A DNA stretch of 64,000 nucleotides, taken from positions 62,001-126,000 of the forward strand of contig PHSQ01000002.1 of the NCBI GenBank assembly GCA_002862095.1, given 5' to 3'. A program made the position numbers and the translations under genes. Positions 1 to 8,306 of this stretch are shown here, one piece after another (position 1 is the stretch's first letter; every line of letters begins with the position of its first letter). The notes under the pieces were generated by a model. It saw only the letters and a list, made by a program, of their open reading frames with translations. It searched no databases and was not told where the DNA came from. This DNA comes from Methylocystis sp. KS32. Lineage in GTDB: Bacteria; Pseudomonadota; Alphaproteobacteria; Rhizobiales; Beijerinckiaceae.

Positions 1-141
1 GACCTCGGGATTGTCGCTCGCCCGGCGAAGCAACTCCACGAACACGATGACGAACATCAGGCAAAAAATAGTCAGAAAAATCGCGAGGATAACGCGAAAA
101 AATCGCAATGCGAGATAGCGGGAGAGCGTGGCGCCGATCAT
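1..141 (-). CDS. lptG: LptF/LptG-family LPS export permease, N-terminal 47 codons (probably LptG)
   Basis: The minus-strand frame opens with ATG at 141-139 and runs off the window edge after 47 codons. It encodes a short basic N-terminus, a long hydrophobic helix (about residues 14-35) and then FVELLRRASD, a pattern I associate with the first membrane segment of LptG, the inner-membrane permease that with LptF and LptB extracts lipopolysaccharide. A purine-rich GGGGGAGAG lies about 7 bases upstream of the start. It is divergent from pepA, as lptFG is in many Hyphomicrobiales. In those genomes lptF usually comes first, and here it is not present between the two genes. The LptF/LptG distinction rests on a short segment. 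Confidence 0.7.
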   Translation of the reverse strand, partial: MIGATLSRYLALRFFRVILAIFLTIFCLMFVIVFVELLRRASDNPEV

Positions 142-241
142 TGGCGAACTCTCCCCCGGCGCCGAGAGGCCGAAATAACCGTATGTTTCTCCATCGTGTT
201 TCTGTTTAGTCCACGTCCCAGAAGATTCTTCTCTGGAATGG

Positions 242-360
242 CTAGAGCGCTTTCCGACCAGACGGCGTCGTCTGGTCGATTAAGAAATCGCTCCAAATTC
301 AAAAAGCTGGAGCAAAATCTAATCGAAAAAGTCTATCAACTTTTTCGGATTTTGCTCTAG
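242..360 (+). mobile_element. A-family hairpin element, copy A1 (MITE-like)
   Basis: Body 246-356 runs from AGCGCTTTCC to GGATTTTGCT and contains three hairpins: GACCAGACG/CGTCTGGTC-like, CTCCA/TGGAG and CGAAAAAGT/ACTTTTTCG. It is flanked by CTAG at 242-245 and 357-360, read as a target duplication. The ends form an imperfect 10-bp inverted repeat. Confidence 0.75.
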
Positions 361-437
361 ACGTTCCCATTGGTCCATGCAACCCCGGCGGGGCGAAGGC
401 GTCTTTTTGGCGATCCTTTGCGCCGCCAACGCGGCTT

Positions 438-704
438 TTAGTTCTACTGCGTCACGAAGCGGCCTGGGGCCGGGCCAGCGCCGTCATTGCGAGCGCAGCG
501 AAGCAATCCTTAAGCCGCGCCAGCCCCCTGGATTGCCACGCCTTCGGCTCGCAATGACGCCGTGGGTCGGCCCCCTGGATTGCAGCCCGTCATTGCGAGC
601 GCAGCGAAGCAATCCTTAAGCCGCGCCAGCCCCCTGGATTGCCACGCCTTCGGCTCGCAATGACGAAACCGCCGACAAATTCGTTCAGGACGCAGTAGAA
701 TTAG
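438..704 (+). mobile_element. B-family element, copy B1, with 106-bp internal duplication
   Basis: Body 442-700 starts TTCTACTGCGTCACGAA and ends with the inverted GACGCAGTAGAA; flanked by TTAG at 438-441 and 701-704. It is 259 bp instead of 153 because the inner palindromic core (CATTGCGAGCGCAGCGAAGC ... GGCTCGCAATGACG) occurs twice. Confidence 0.85.
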
Positions 705-819
705 AGCGCTTTCCGACCAGACGGAATCGTCTGGTCGATTAAGAAATCGCTCCAGATTCAAAAAGCTGGAGCAAAATCTAATCGAAAAAGTCTATCAACT
801 TTTTCGGATTTTGCTCTAG
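701..819 (+). mobile_element. A-family hairpin element, copy A2
   Basis: Body 705-815, same three hairpins as A1, flanked by TTAG (701-704, shared with B1) and CTAG (816-819). Confidence 0.75.
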
Positions 820-896
820 ACGTTCCCATTGGTCCATGCAACCCCGGCGGGGCGAAGGCGTCTTTTTGGCGATCCTTTGCGCCGCCAACGCGGCTT

Positions 897-1057
897 TTAG
901 TTCTACTGCGTCACGAAGCGGCCTGGGGCCGGGCCAGCGCCGTCATTGCGAGCGCAGCGAAGCAATCCTTAAGCCGCGCCAGCCCCCTGGATTGCCACGC
1001 CTTCGGCTCGCAATGACGAAACCGCCGACAAATTCGTTCAGGACGCAGTAGAATTAG
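897..1057 (+). mobile_element. B-family element, copy B2
   Basis: Body 901-1053 (153 bp) with terminal inverted repeat TTCTACTGCGTCAYGAA and flanking TTAG at 897-900 and 1054-1057. Confidence 0.85.
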
Positions 1058-1172
1058 AGCGCTTTCCGACCAGACGGAATCGTCTGGTCGATTAAGAAAT
1101 CGCTCCAGATTCAAAAAGCTGGAGCAAAATCTAATCGAAAAAGTCTATCAACTTTTTCGGATTTTGCTCTAG
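1054..1172 (+). mobile_element. A-family hairpin element, copy A3
   Basis: Body 1058-1168, near-identical to A2, flanked by TTAG (1054-1057) and CTAG (1169-1172). Confidence 0.75.
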
Positions 1173-1249
1173 ACGTTCCCATTGGTCCATGCAACCCCGG
1201 CGGGGCGAAGGCGTCTTTTTGGCGATCCTTTGCGCCGCCAACGCGGCTT

Positions 1250-1410
1250 TTAGTTCTACTGCGTCACGAAGCGGCCTGGGGCCGGGCCAGCGCCGTCATT
1301 GCGAGCGCAGCGAAGCAATCCTTAAGCCGCGCCAGCCCCCTGGATTGCCACGCCTTCGGCTCGCAATGACGAAACCGCCGACAAATTCGTTCATGACGCA
1401 GTAGAATTAG
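1250..1410 (+). mobile_element. B-family element, copy B3, next to the pepA promoter region
   Basis: Body 1254-1406 (153 bp) with TTAG at 1250-1253 and 1407-1410. It ends 133 bp before the pepA start, so the pepA promoter must lie in the remaining 1411-1543 or inside the element. Confidence 0.85.
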
Positions 1411-1543
1411 TTGGCGGTCCGCATATGGATGTGAAAGCGCCTTGAATTGAATTGACCCCGGACCGCGCGAAGATGATAGTGCGCGACCTTTTCCCGCCCG
1501 ACGGCCCCAACAGGCGGCCGCCATCCCTTCCGAGAGGCCCCTG

Positions 1544-3103
1544 ATGTCGCTTGATATCAAGTTCGAGTCGATTTCGTTCGACGAAGCTAAAACCCGTTTG
1601 GCCGCCCCCGAAGAGAGCGCCAAGCCGCGCACGCTTGTCGTTTACTCGGGAGCGGAGCTGTCTTTCGGCGAAACCACGAAGGCGTTGCTCCATGAGGCCA
1701 GCGCGCAGATTTCTCGCGCCGCCGCATTTTCGAAATTCACGGGAAAATCGGGAACATCTCTGGAAATCCTGGCTCCCGCGGGACTTCCCAGCGTATCGCG
1801 CCTGCTCGTTTTGGGCATAGGCTCGGCTCAACCCGAGGGGACGGATAAGGACAAAGCCAAAGCTTTCGACGAGTTTTTGGCTCTCGGCGGCCAAACCGCC
1901 GGCAAGCTTGGCGCGGGCGCCAACGCCATCGTCGTTTACGATCTTCCCCTTACGGTCGCGGACGCCGCCGCGGCGGCGGGCCAGTTCGCTCTTGGCGCCT
2001 GGCTTCGGTCCTACAAATTTGAACAATACAAGACGAAGAAGAAAAAAGACGACGCCGAGCAGGAAGGCCCCGCCGAAATCGCTCTCGCCGTTGCCGACGC
2101 GGCCGCCGCGAAGCGCGCCGAAGGGGAGGCCGCGGGGGTCGCCGAAGGCGTGTTGCTCGCCCGTAGTCTAGTCAACGAACCCGCCAATGTCCTTACCCCG
2201 GTGGAATTCGCCCGGCGCGCCGCGAAACTCGCCTCTCTCGGCGTCGAAGTCGAGATTCTCGACGAAAAAGCATTGTCGGAGCTTGGCATGCGCGCGCTGC
2301 TCGGGGTCGGGCAGGGGTCGGCGCAAGAGAGTCAGGTCGTGGTGCTGCGCTGGAACGGCGGCGCGCCCGACGCCGCGCCGCTCGCCTTCATCGGAAAGGG
2401 CGTGGTCTTCGATTCGGGGGGCATCTCGATCAAGCCGGCCGCCTCCATGGAGGACATGAAGGGCGACATGGCGGGCGCCGCCGCCGTGACGGGCCTTCTG
2501 CACGCGCTGGCCTCCCGGAAAGCCAAGGCCAATGTCATCGGCGTGCTCGGTCTGGTCGAGAACATGCCGAGCGGAGAAGCTCAGCGCCCCGGCGATATCG
2601 TCAAATCGATGTCGGGCCAGACCATCGAGATCATTAACACGGACGCGGAGGGACGGCTCGTGCTCGCCGATGCTCTTTGGTACGTGAAGGAACAATACAA
2701 GCCGGCGTTCATGATCGACCTTGCGACTCTGACGGGGGCGATTTTGGTCGCTCTCGGACAGGAATACGCCGGGCTTTTCTCCAATAACGACGAATTGGCC
2801 CAGCGCTTGGCCAAGGCCGGCGAAGCCACGGGCGAAAAGCTCTGGCGTATGCCGTTGGGGCCGGCCTTCGACAAGCTCATCGATTCCCGTTTCGCCGACA
2901 TGAAAAACACCGGCGGACGCCACGCGGGATCGATCACGGCGGCGCAGTTTCTCCAGCGGTTCGTCGAGAAGACCCCTTGGGCGCATCTCGATATCGCCGG
3001 CACGGGCATGAGCTCGCCCGCGGGCGACATTAACCAGAGTTGGGGATCGGGCTGGGGCGTTCGACTGTTGGATCGCCTCGTGAGGGACTATTACGAAGGA
3101 TAA
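1544..3103 (+). CDS. pepA: Leucyl aminopeptidase (M17 family)
   Basis: Cytosolic metallo-aminopeptidase that removes N-terminal residues from peptides. The 519-residue product has the usual M17 layout: a divergent N-terminal macro-like domain and a conserved C-terminal catalytic domain. Visible motifs are [10 protein letters not shown] at about residues 284-293 (metal-binding Lys and Asp) and the family signature NTDAEGR at 365-371 (Asp and Glu ligands, catalytic Arg). A GAGAGG ribosome-binding site lies 6 bases before the ATG. Residues 165-170 carry a Lys run. The gene is divergent from lptG across the repeat array. It is followed by a hairpin (3104-3150) that may terminate it. Confidence 0.96.
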   Translation: MSLDIKFESISFDEAKTRLAAPEESAKPRTLVVYSGAELSFGETTKALLHEASAQISRAAAFSKFTGKSGTSLEILAPAGLPSVSRLLVLGIGSAQPEGTDKDKAKAFDEFLALGGQTAGKLGAGANAIVVYDLPLTVADAAAAAGQFALGAWLRSYKFEQYKTKKKKDDAEQEGPAEIALAVADAAAAKRAEGEAAGVAEGVLLARSLVNEPANVLTPVEFARRAAKLASLGVEVEILDEKALSELGMRALLGVGQGSAQESQVVVLRWNGGAPDAAPLAFIGKGVVFDSGGISIKPAASMEDMKGDMAGAAAVTGLLHALASRKAKANVIGVLGLVENMPSGEAQRPGDIVKSMSGQTIEIINTDAEGRLVLADALWYVKEQYKPAFMIDLATLTGAILVALGQEYAGLFSNNDELAQRLAKAGEATGEKLWRMPLGPAFDKLIDSRFADMKNTGGRHAGSITAAQFLQRFVEKTPWAHLDIAGTGMSSPAGDINQSWGSGWGVRLLDRLVRDYYEG

Positions 3104-3150
3104 AGCATGTTCCCAAAAAGCGCGCAGCGGGTTTTGGAGTGGAACATGCT
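3104..3150. repeat. Inverted repeat AGCATGTTCC/GGAACATGCT directly after pepA
   Basis: A perfect 10-bp inverted repeat (3104-3113 and 3141-3150) encloses a GC-rich inner segment with AAAA/TTTT arms that extend the pairing. It starts one base after the pepA stop codon. It has no T-run, so it may be a dispersed repeat or a non-canonical terminator. Confidence 0.6.
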
Positions 3151-3209
3151 CGATCGGCGACGTTTCGCGCGTCAGATTCCGATTTGAACGAACGCGATCA
3201 AGCGGCTGG

Positions 3210-3328
3210 CTAGAGCAAAATCCGAAAAAGTTGATAGACTTTTTCGATTAGATCTTGCTCCAGCTTTTTGAATCTGGAGCGATTTCTTAATCGACCAGAC
3301 GATTCCGTCCGGTCGGAAAGCGCTTTAG
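3210..3328 (-). mobile_element. A-family hairpin element between pepA and the DUF2865 gene
   Basis: Same element as A1 in opposite orientation: AGCAAAATCC start, three hairpins and GGAAAGCGCT end (body 3214-3324). Flanks are CTAG (3210-3213) and TTAG (3325-3328). The right-hand TTAG contains the TAA stop codon of the minus-strand DUF2865 gene. Confidence 0.78.
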
Positions 3329-4500
3329 AGCGCGGGCGCCACCACTCGCACGCGGCGCTTGACGCCGTCGGGTCCAGTGACCTCGCGCATTACTCCCTGT
3401 TCTTGGTTCGCGCTCGCCGGGCCACCCATGGGCGTCGGCGTCGCCGCAGAATTGTCGCCAGGCGCCGGCGTGTCCCGACGGCTGGAATGTCGCCCGCCGC
3501 GCGCGGGCGCCTGCGTCATGGGCCGGGACAGCTGCTCGGCCTGTTCCGCGGTCACCACCGTGTCCTTGCTGTTGGTTTGGGCGAGAATGCGCTCGGCCTC
3601 GCCCAACGCCTCCGCCCAATTCTGGCCCGGCGGTTTGCAACTGCATGACGCGTCGCTTGTTTTCTGGAATTTGAAGGCGTTTGGGTGATCGGAGTAGCTG
3701 TCTCCTTCGATCGAGATGGCGCTGTCGAGGTCTTTCCACAGCGATTTGGTGTAAAGAGAGGCTTCGGCGCCGGGGCAAAGGGCTTTGCAGAGCGTGTTCA
3801 GATCGTCGAGATTATCGCGCCGGGCCGAATAGCTCACCGGGAAAAAGCCGCCGTCGCATTGCCGCACGCAAATCGCTTCGGCTCCGCCGGTCGGATGACC
3901 GTCGTCGAAAACTTCCTCGCCGTCGGGGTGATTTTCCGTGGTTGGCGTCGAATCGCCGTAGGACCGATCTTCCAAGGGAACCTCTCGCAATCGAGGCGCG
4001 AGTTGGGTTGGCGGCGCGGCGCCGAAAAACTCTTCGAAGAAGCCACGCGCGGCCGGACGCTGCGAGGGTTGAACCGGCCCATCCCGGCATTGTGAGTCGT
4101 AGCGGGCGATCAACGACTGTTTCAGCGCTCCATCGTTCCCGCCTTGTTGCAAGGCGCCGAGATTCGCCCGCAATTGCGCGATGCGGGCGTTGAGTTGAGC
4201 GCATTGGGGCGGAGGCGGGTCTCCGAAGAACAGGAATTGCTGACGGTCGCACCCGAGCCTGAGCGCATTGTTGGAAGCCCGGTTGAGTTCGTTCGCCAGT
4301 TTGCCGGCCACGGCGCGGGAATGGGCGGCCGAACCAGAGTTGGTCCGCGCTATCTGGGCTCTCAGATCGCTGCAATAGGCGCTCTCCGCCAAGGCGGGGC
4401 CGGGGGGAATAAGAAACGTCATGACGGCGCCAAGCGCCCCGGTCATGATTCGGAAGCGGTTGACAATATTCGCCGTAAGGCGGCAATTTATTCGTCGCAT
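3325..4500 (-). CDS. DUF2865-domain exported protein
   Basis: Predicted secreted or periplasmic protein of about 391 residues found mainly in Hyphomicrobiales; biochemical role unknown. An N-terminal signal peptide ends near PGPALA, followed by a helical segment with paired Cys (AYCSDL; LGCDRQ; PQCAQL), then the Cys-rich core AICVRQCDGGFFPVS ... LCKALCPG ... CSCKPP that I associate with DUF2865. The tail is Pro/Thr/Arg-rich. I chose the ATG at 4500 because AAAGAAGAA precedes it and it leaves a basic n-region. An upstream ATG at 4551 and an internal one at 4446 are alternatives. The TAA stop lies inside the flanking repeat of the adjacent A element. Confidence 0.8.
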   Translation of the reverse strand: MRRINCRLTANIVNRFRIMTGALGAVMTFLIPPGPALAESAYCSDLRAQIARTNSGSAAHSRAVAGKLANELNRASNNALRLGCDRQQFLFFGDPPPPQCAQLNARIAQLRANLGALQQGGNDGALKQSLIARYDSQCRDGPVQPSQRPAARGFFEEFFGAAPPTQLAPRLREVPLEDRSYGDSTPTTENHPDGEEVFDDGHPTGGAEAICVRQCDGGFFPVSYSARRDNLDDLNTLCKALCPGAEASLYTKSLWKDLDSAISIEGDSYSDHPNAFKFQKTSDASCSCKPPGQNWAEALGEAERILAQTNSKDTVVTAEQAEQLSRPMTQAPARGGRHSSRRDTPAPGDNSAATPTPMGGPASANQEQGVMREVTGPDGVKRRVRVVAPAL

Positions 4501-4840
4501 TTCTTCTTTGGGCTGTCGTGAAAAGAGGCGCGGGCCGAAATCGCGAATCATTCGTGAGTGACGTGGTTCGGATAGGAGATCATAGACCCGGCGTCAGTAA
4601 ATTGCGTCGGATGAACCATTATTTCACCCGCTTCGTGTCGCCAGCAAGGCGCCGGACGCCGAATTTCGAGCTTGTCTTGTGGCTTGGCCCTTTCAAAGAG
4701 GTCGATGATCCCCAATATTGGCGGCTGCGGGCGAAGTCGCGGTCGCAATTTGGTCTGCTGCGAAATGACCGAAGAGAGCAGCATCAGGTCCAAGTTGCGA
4801 ATTGGCTGCTTGCTTGGCGCAAGCGCAGGGAGGCTGGAGG

Positions 4841-5365
4841 ATGAAGTTGAAGGTCAAGAATTTTCGCATGGGAGCCGCGACGATGCTCGCGTTTCTTGGA
4901 ATGGCGTCGGCGCTCGCCGCAGATGGCGGTCCCGATTTGATATTCAAGCAGTCGACCGACTTTAAGCTACTGACGCCTAACGATAAGCTGGCGACCTATG
5001 GAATCGACGACCCCGTCGTGGACGGCGTCGCCTGCTATTTCACCGCTCATGAAAAAGGCGGCATGAGCGGTATGCTGGGCCTTGCCGAGAACACATCCGA
5101 TGTCTCCCTTGCTTGCCGTCAATTCGGCCCGATCAAATTCAAGGAGAAATTCTCGCAGGGCGATCAGGTGTTCAGCGCCAAGCGCTCATTGTTTTTCAAG
5201 CGCATGCAGATCGTGCGCGGCTGCGACGTAAAGCGTAACGTATTGGTCTATATGGTTTATTCAGATAAGATCGTAGAGGGAAGCCCGCAGAATTCGACTT
5301 CCGCGATCTCTCTTGAGCCATGGGGAGGGCAGGAGCCGCAGCACTGCGCGGATTATTTGAAGTAG
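4841..5365 (+). CDS. CreA-family periplasmic protein
   Basis: A 174-residue protein with a signal peptide (about residues 1-26, ending ALAA). The body shows CreA-family features: DPVVDGVACYFTA, GLAEDTS-like GLAENTSDVSLACRQ, then SLFFKRMQIVR and LVYMVYSDKIVEGSPQNS near the end. Two Cys pairs suggest disulfides. CreA is a conserved protein of unknown biochemical function named after an E. coli locus. The start is the ATG at 4841, since AGGGAGG lies 7 bases upstream and the earlier in-frame start at 4802 would add 13 residues before the signal peptide. It stands alone between divergent and convergent neighbours. Confidence 0.88.
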   Translation: MKLKVKNFRMGAATMLAFLGMASALAADGGPDLIFKQSTDFKLLTPNDKLATYGIDDPVVDGVACYFTAHEKGGMSGMLGLAENTSDVSLACRQFGPIKFKEKFSQGDQVFSAKRSLFFKRMQIVRGCDVKRNVLVYMVYSDKIVEGSPQNSTSAISLEPWGGQEPQHCADYLK

Positions 5366-5373
5366 ATCCGCCT

Positions 5374-5727
5374 TTAATCCGAGCAGGTCACCAGCGCGGC
5401 GCCCGATTGCGGCGTTGGCGCCCGCGCGCCCGGCAGGGCGCCGGTCACATCCTCGGCGCCGCCGAAGGCCAGCGCGGGGCCGTGGCCGTGGGCCTCGCAC
5501 CAGCTATCCGCGACAACCTTGCCGCATTCGCGCTTTTGCGAGATGCAGTCGGTCAGCCCGTAGCCATCACTATCGCTCACGACATAGACTTGGCGGGCCG
5601 ACCCGGTGGGAGAGGTCGCGGCCTGACTATGGCCGTTGTATAGGGCGGTCGCCAGAAGACCGGCCAGCAGCGGCGCGAGAATGCTCGGCCAGACCGAATG
5701 TTCAAACTTCGTATGCCGCATCAACAT
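5374..5727 (-). CDS. Conserved hypothetical exported protein with four cysteines
   Basis: A 117-residue protein with a hydrophobic N-terminal segment ([17 protein letters not shown]) that may be a signal peptide or anchor, then a compact domain containing [14 protein letters not shown] and [10 protein letters not shown] recall similar short Cys/His-rich proteins of unknown function in Hyphomicrobiales. AAGAGG lies 8 bases before the ATG at 5727, favouring this start over the one at 5778. It converges with the CreA-like gene (8-bp gap). No function can be assigned. Confidence 0.65.
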   Translation of the reverse strand: MLMRHTKFEHSVWPSILAPLLAGLLATALYNGHSQAATSPTGSARQVYVVSDSDGYGLTDCISQKRECGKVVADSWCEAHGHGPALAFGGAEDVTGALPGARAPTPQSGAALVTCSD

Positions 5728-6001
5728 TTCATGGCCTCTTAATGACTGTCCCGAGGCGTCGGTTGGCTCTTCTTCCAACCTACGCCAATGCGGTAAAATT
5801 ACTCTTAATCGCCCAAAAATTTCGCCCAGTGCGGCAGTTTTACTTGACGGCGCGGACCATGCGGCGCATGTTCTTTGGCATGACGCTCGCCCTCCGCATC
5901 TCGCTTTGTCGGATCATTATCAGCTAGCCAAAAGCTGGCCGGAGCCGTCACGTCTCATCTCCCATGAAGCGACGCCCCGGCCGGGAAGGTTCGGGAATTC
6001 A

Positions 6002-7426
6002 ATGTCGCCCCCGCTGAAACTTTACAACACGCTTACGCGCACGAAGGACATTTTCGCGCCGCTCGATCCAAAAAACTTGCGTATGTATGTATGCGGTCCG
6101 ACCGTCTATGATTACGCCCATATTGGCAACGCCCGGCCGATCATCGTTTTCGACGTGCTTTACCGGTTGCTGCGGCATATCTATGGCGAAAAACATGTGC
6201 GCTATGTGCGCAACATCACCGACGTCGACGACAAGATCAACGCCCGGGCGGCCGAGCAGGGAATCTCCATTCGCGAACTGACCGAAAAGACCAATGAGGT
6301 CTTTCAGGCCGACGTGAAGGCGTTGGGGTGCCTTGAGCCGACCGTGCAGCCGCGCGCGACCGAGCATATCGCCGAAATGATCGCCATCATCACGCGGCTG
6401 ATCGAGTCAGGCCATGCCTATGCGGCCGATGGCCATGTGCTTTTCGACGTGCCGTCGATGAAAGACTACGGTCGCCTATCGCGCCGCTCGCTCGACGAAA
6501 TGCTGGCCGGCGCGCGTGTCGACGTCGCGCCCTATAAGCGCGGCGACATGGATTTTGTTTTGTGGAAGCCCTCGAAGGAAAACGAGCCGGGCTGGGACAG
6601 CCCGTGGGGCAGGGGGCGTCCGGGCTGGCATATCGAATGTTCCGCGATGAGCTGGAAACATCTCGGCGAGACCTTCGATATCCACGGCGGCGGCATCGAC
6701 CTTGTCTTTCCCCATCACGAAAACGAAATCGCGCAATCGCGCTGCGCCTTTCATACCGGCGTCATGGCGAATGTCTGGATGCACAATGGATTCCTGCAGG
6801 TCGAGGGCGAGAAAATGTCCAAGAGCCTGGGGAATTTCGTCACGATCCATGAGTTGCTGCATACGGAGAAATTTGGCGGGCGCAAATGGCCGGGCGAAGT
6901 GCTGCGCCTCGCGATGCTGCGCACGCATTACCGGCAGCCGATTGACTGGACCGTGAAGGCGCTGGAGGAGGCGGAGAAGACGCTCATACGCTGGCAGAAA
7001 TATGTTGTTCGCAATGAAGTGGTGGTTGTGCATGAACCGTTTCTAGAATCCCTCGCCGACGACCTGAACACGTCGGATGCTATAGCGGAGATGCACAAGC
7101 TAACGAGCGTTGGCGTGATAGCTGGTTTCTCAATGTCGGGACACGCCAAGTTCGCTACTCCCGAAGCAATAATGGAATCTGCGGGACGATTAAGGTTTTG
7201 TCTGCAAATTCTTGGGCTGGAGTCCATTGCGGATCGCGCTTGGAATGTTACGACCGTTGGAAACGAAGTGAGCGCGAAGATTGAGGCTCACATCACCGCC
7301 CGCAACGCCGCTCGCTCCGCGAAAAACTGGGCCGAGTCCGACCGCATCCGCGACGAGCTTCTCGCCATGGGCGTCGCGCTCAAGGACAATAAGGACGGCA
7401 CGACGACTTGGGAGGTCAGGCGGTGA
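6002..7426 (+). CDS. cysS: Cysteinyl-tRNA synthetase
   Basis: Class I aminoacyl-tRNA synthetase of 474 residues, charging tRNA-Cys in the cytoplasm. The nucleotide-binding motif HIGN is at residues 40-43 inside [15 protein letters not shown] and KMSKS at about 271-275. The zinc site is visible as the Cys of YVCGPT, the Cys of WHIECS and the His of the HGGGIDL/FPHHENE segment. The ATG at 6002 is preceded by GGGAAGG and gives the family-typical N-terminus [10 protein letters not shown]; the open frame extends further upstream but without similarity. The stretch about 7000-7260 is visibly poorer in G/C at third positions than the rest. Confidence 0.95.
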   Translation: MSPPLKLYNTLTRTKDIFAPLDPKNLRMYVCGPTVYDYAHIGNARPIIVFDVLYRLLRHIYGEKHVRYVRNITDVDDKINARAAEQGISIRELTEKTNEVFQADVKALGCLEPTVQPRATEHIAEMIAIITRLIESGHAYAADGHVLFDVPSMKDYGRLSRRSLDEMLAGARVDVAPYKRGDMDFVLWKPSKENEPGWDSPWGRGRPGWHIECSAMSWKHLGETFDIHGGGIDLVFPHHENEIAQSRCAFHTGVMANVWMHNGFLQVEGEKMSKSLGNFVTIHELLHTEKFGGRKWPGEVLRLAMLRTHYRQPIDWTVKALEEAEKTLIRWQKYVVRNEVVVVHEPFLESLADDLNTSDAIAEMHKLTSVGVIAGFSMSGHAKFATPEAIMESAGRLRFCLQILGLESIADRAWNVTTVGNEVSAKIEAHITARNAARSAKNWAESDRIRDELLAMGVALKDNKDGTTTWEVRR

Positions 7427-7468
7427 GTCTTGCGCTCGCGGCCCCCACCCGTCGCGCTACGCGCGCCA

Positions 7469-7505
7469 CCCTCCCCGCCATAGGGCGGCCCTATGGCGGG
7501 GAGGG
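7469..7505. repeat. Perfect 37-nt palindrome (C-family repeat) downstream of cysS
   Basis: CCCTCCCCGCCATAGGGC, one central G, and its exact complement. With the preceding CCCCCACCCGTCGCG it belongs to a dispersed family (also 7593-7640, 13029-13074 and, diverged, 54211-54262). It may act as a terminator for cysS, but there is no T-run. Confidence 0.8.
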
Positions 7506-7592
7506 ATGGGAGCCCCGCGACTCGACTAAAGACCGCATCGTTTTTGCATTACGATGCGTCTGAATTGATCCACAACAATCATGCGGCCCCGT

Positions 7593-7640
7593 CCCTCCCC
7601 TTTACGGAGAGGGTGGACCGGCGCGGCCGGGTGGGGTTTT
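7593..7640. repeat. C-family palindromic repeat, second copy
   Basis: CCCTCCCC-TTTAC-GGAGAGGGTGG followed by CCGGGTGGGG; ends about 20 bases before the start of the 41-residue protein gene. Confidence 0.65.
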
Positions 7641-7659
7641 ACTCTGAAGGAGATCAACC

Positions 7660-7785
7660 ATGGCTGACGACTGGAAGAAATCCTTGCCGTTTCCGGCGCA
7701 TTGGCTGAGCTATCTGTTCATCAAGCTGCTCGTGCTGGCGCTCGCGGCGCTGGCCATGCTGCATTATTACTGGGATGTGGTCTGA
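7660..7785 (+). CDS. 41-residue single-span membrane microprotein
   Basis: ATG at 7660 with a strong AAGGAG six bases upstream; TGA at 7783-7785. The product is MADDWKKSLPFPAHW, then one hydrophobic helix (about residues 17-34) and a short tail HYYWDVV. The amphipathic basic N-terminus and single helix fit a small inner-membrane protein. The next gene (GNAT) starts 2 bases after its stop and cimA directly follows, so the three form one operon. I do not recognise the family. The good ribosome-binding site, codon use and tight spacing are the evidence that it is real. Confidence 0.75.
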   Translation: MADDWKKSLPFPAHWLSYLFIKLLVLALAALAMLHYYWDVV

Positions 7786-7787
7786 CC

Positions 7788-8306
7788 ATGTCCATGGCGC
7801 GAACTGCTCCTGGATTGAGGCCGTTTCTGCCCGCCGACGCGCCGCGTCTCGCGGAGCTGTTTCGCGCCAGCGTGAAAGAACTCGCCGAGGATTATTACGA
7901 CGAGGATCAACTCGCCGCCTGGATCGACAGCGTGGATGACGAAGTCGCTCTCGCCAAACGGCTCGCGGCGAACCTCACGATTATCGGCTCGTTCCAAGGC
8001 GAGGTCGCGGGCTTCGCCTCGCTCAAGGAAAACGAGCATATCGACATGCTTTACGTGCACCCGGAATTCGCGCGGCGCGGCGTCGCCTCCGCGCTCGTCG
8101 ACGCGCTGGAAAAGCTCGCCGCCGCGCGCGGCGCCAAAAAGCTGAGCGTTGACGCCTCGGACGCCGCGCGCGACTTTTTCCTCGCCCGAGCCTATATCCC
8201 GCGGAGCCGCAACACGGTCGCGCTTGGCGGAGAATGGCTCGGCGACACCACTATGACCAAGGAACTTGCGCCGACCGGCGCGCGCGTCGCGACAGGAAAC
8301 GCATAA
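7788..8306 (+). CDS. GNAT-family N-acetyltransferase
   Basis: A 172-residue protein of the GNAT fold, predicted to transfer an acetyl group from acetyl-CoA to an unknown amine. The acetyl-CoA-binding motif is MLYVHPEFARRGVAS (about residues 85-99), with the pyrophosphate-binding RRGVAS loop; a helix VDALEKLAAARG follows. The C-terminus SRNTVALGGEWL is typical of YafP-like members. It starts 2 bases after the microprotein and its stop codon directly abuts the cimA ATG, indicating translational coupling. The substrate is not predictable from sequence. Confidence 0.88.
   Translation: MSMARTAPGLRPFLPADAPRLAELFRASVKELAEDYYDEDQLAAWIDSVDDEVALAKRLAANLTIIGSFQGEVAGFASLKENEHIDMLYVHPEFARRGVASALVDALEKLAAARGAKKLSVDASDAARDFFLARAYIPRSRNTVALGGEWLGDTTMTKELAPTGARVATGNA

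Larger units (their letters stand above)
242..1410. repeat. Tandem triplication of an A-element + linker + B-element module
   Basis: Three copies of one module lie head to tail and fill the lptG-pepA gap. Each module is an A hairpin element (111 bp), a 4-bp CTAG, a 77-bp linker starting ACGTTCCC, a 4-bp TTAG and a B element (about 153 bp). Period is 353 bp between modules two and three (the same bases recur at 703 and 1056). The first module is 106 bp longer because of an internal duplication in its B element. Copies are almost identical, so the expansion looks recent. The open frames seen in it are by-products of the repeat and not genes. Confidence 0.95.

Noticed and set aside
242..1410. 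Tandem direct repeats that might suggest a CRISPR array
   Set aside because: The repeated unit is 353 bp and consists of hairpin elements; there are no short repeats with variable spacers and no cas genes.
4518..4844. 108-codon plus frame between the DUF2865 and creA-like genes
   Set aside because: No recognisable features, biased composition and overlap with the creA-like start; treated as non-coding.
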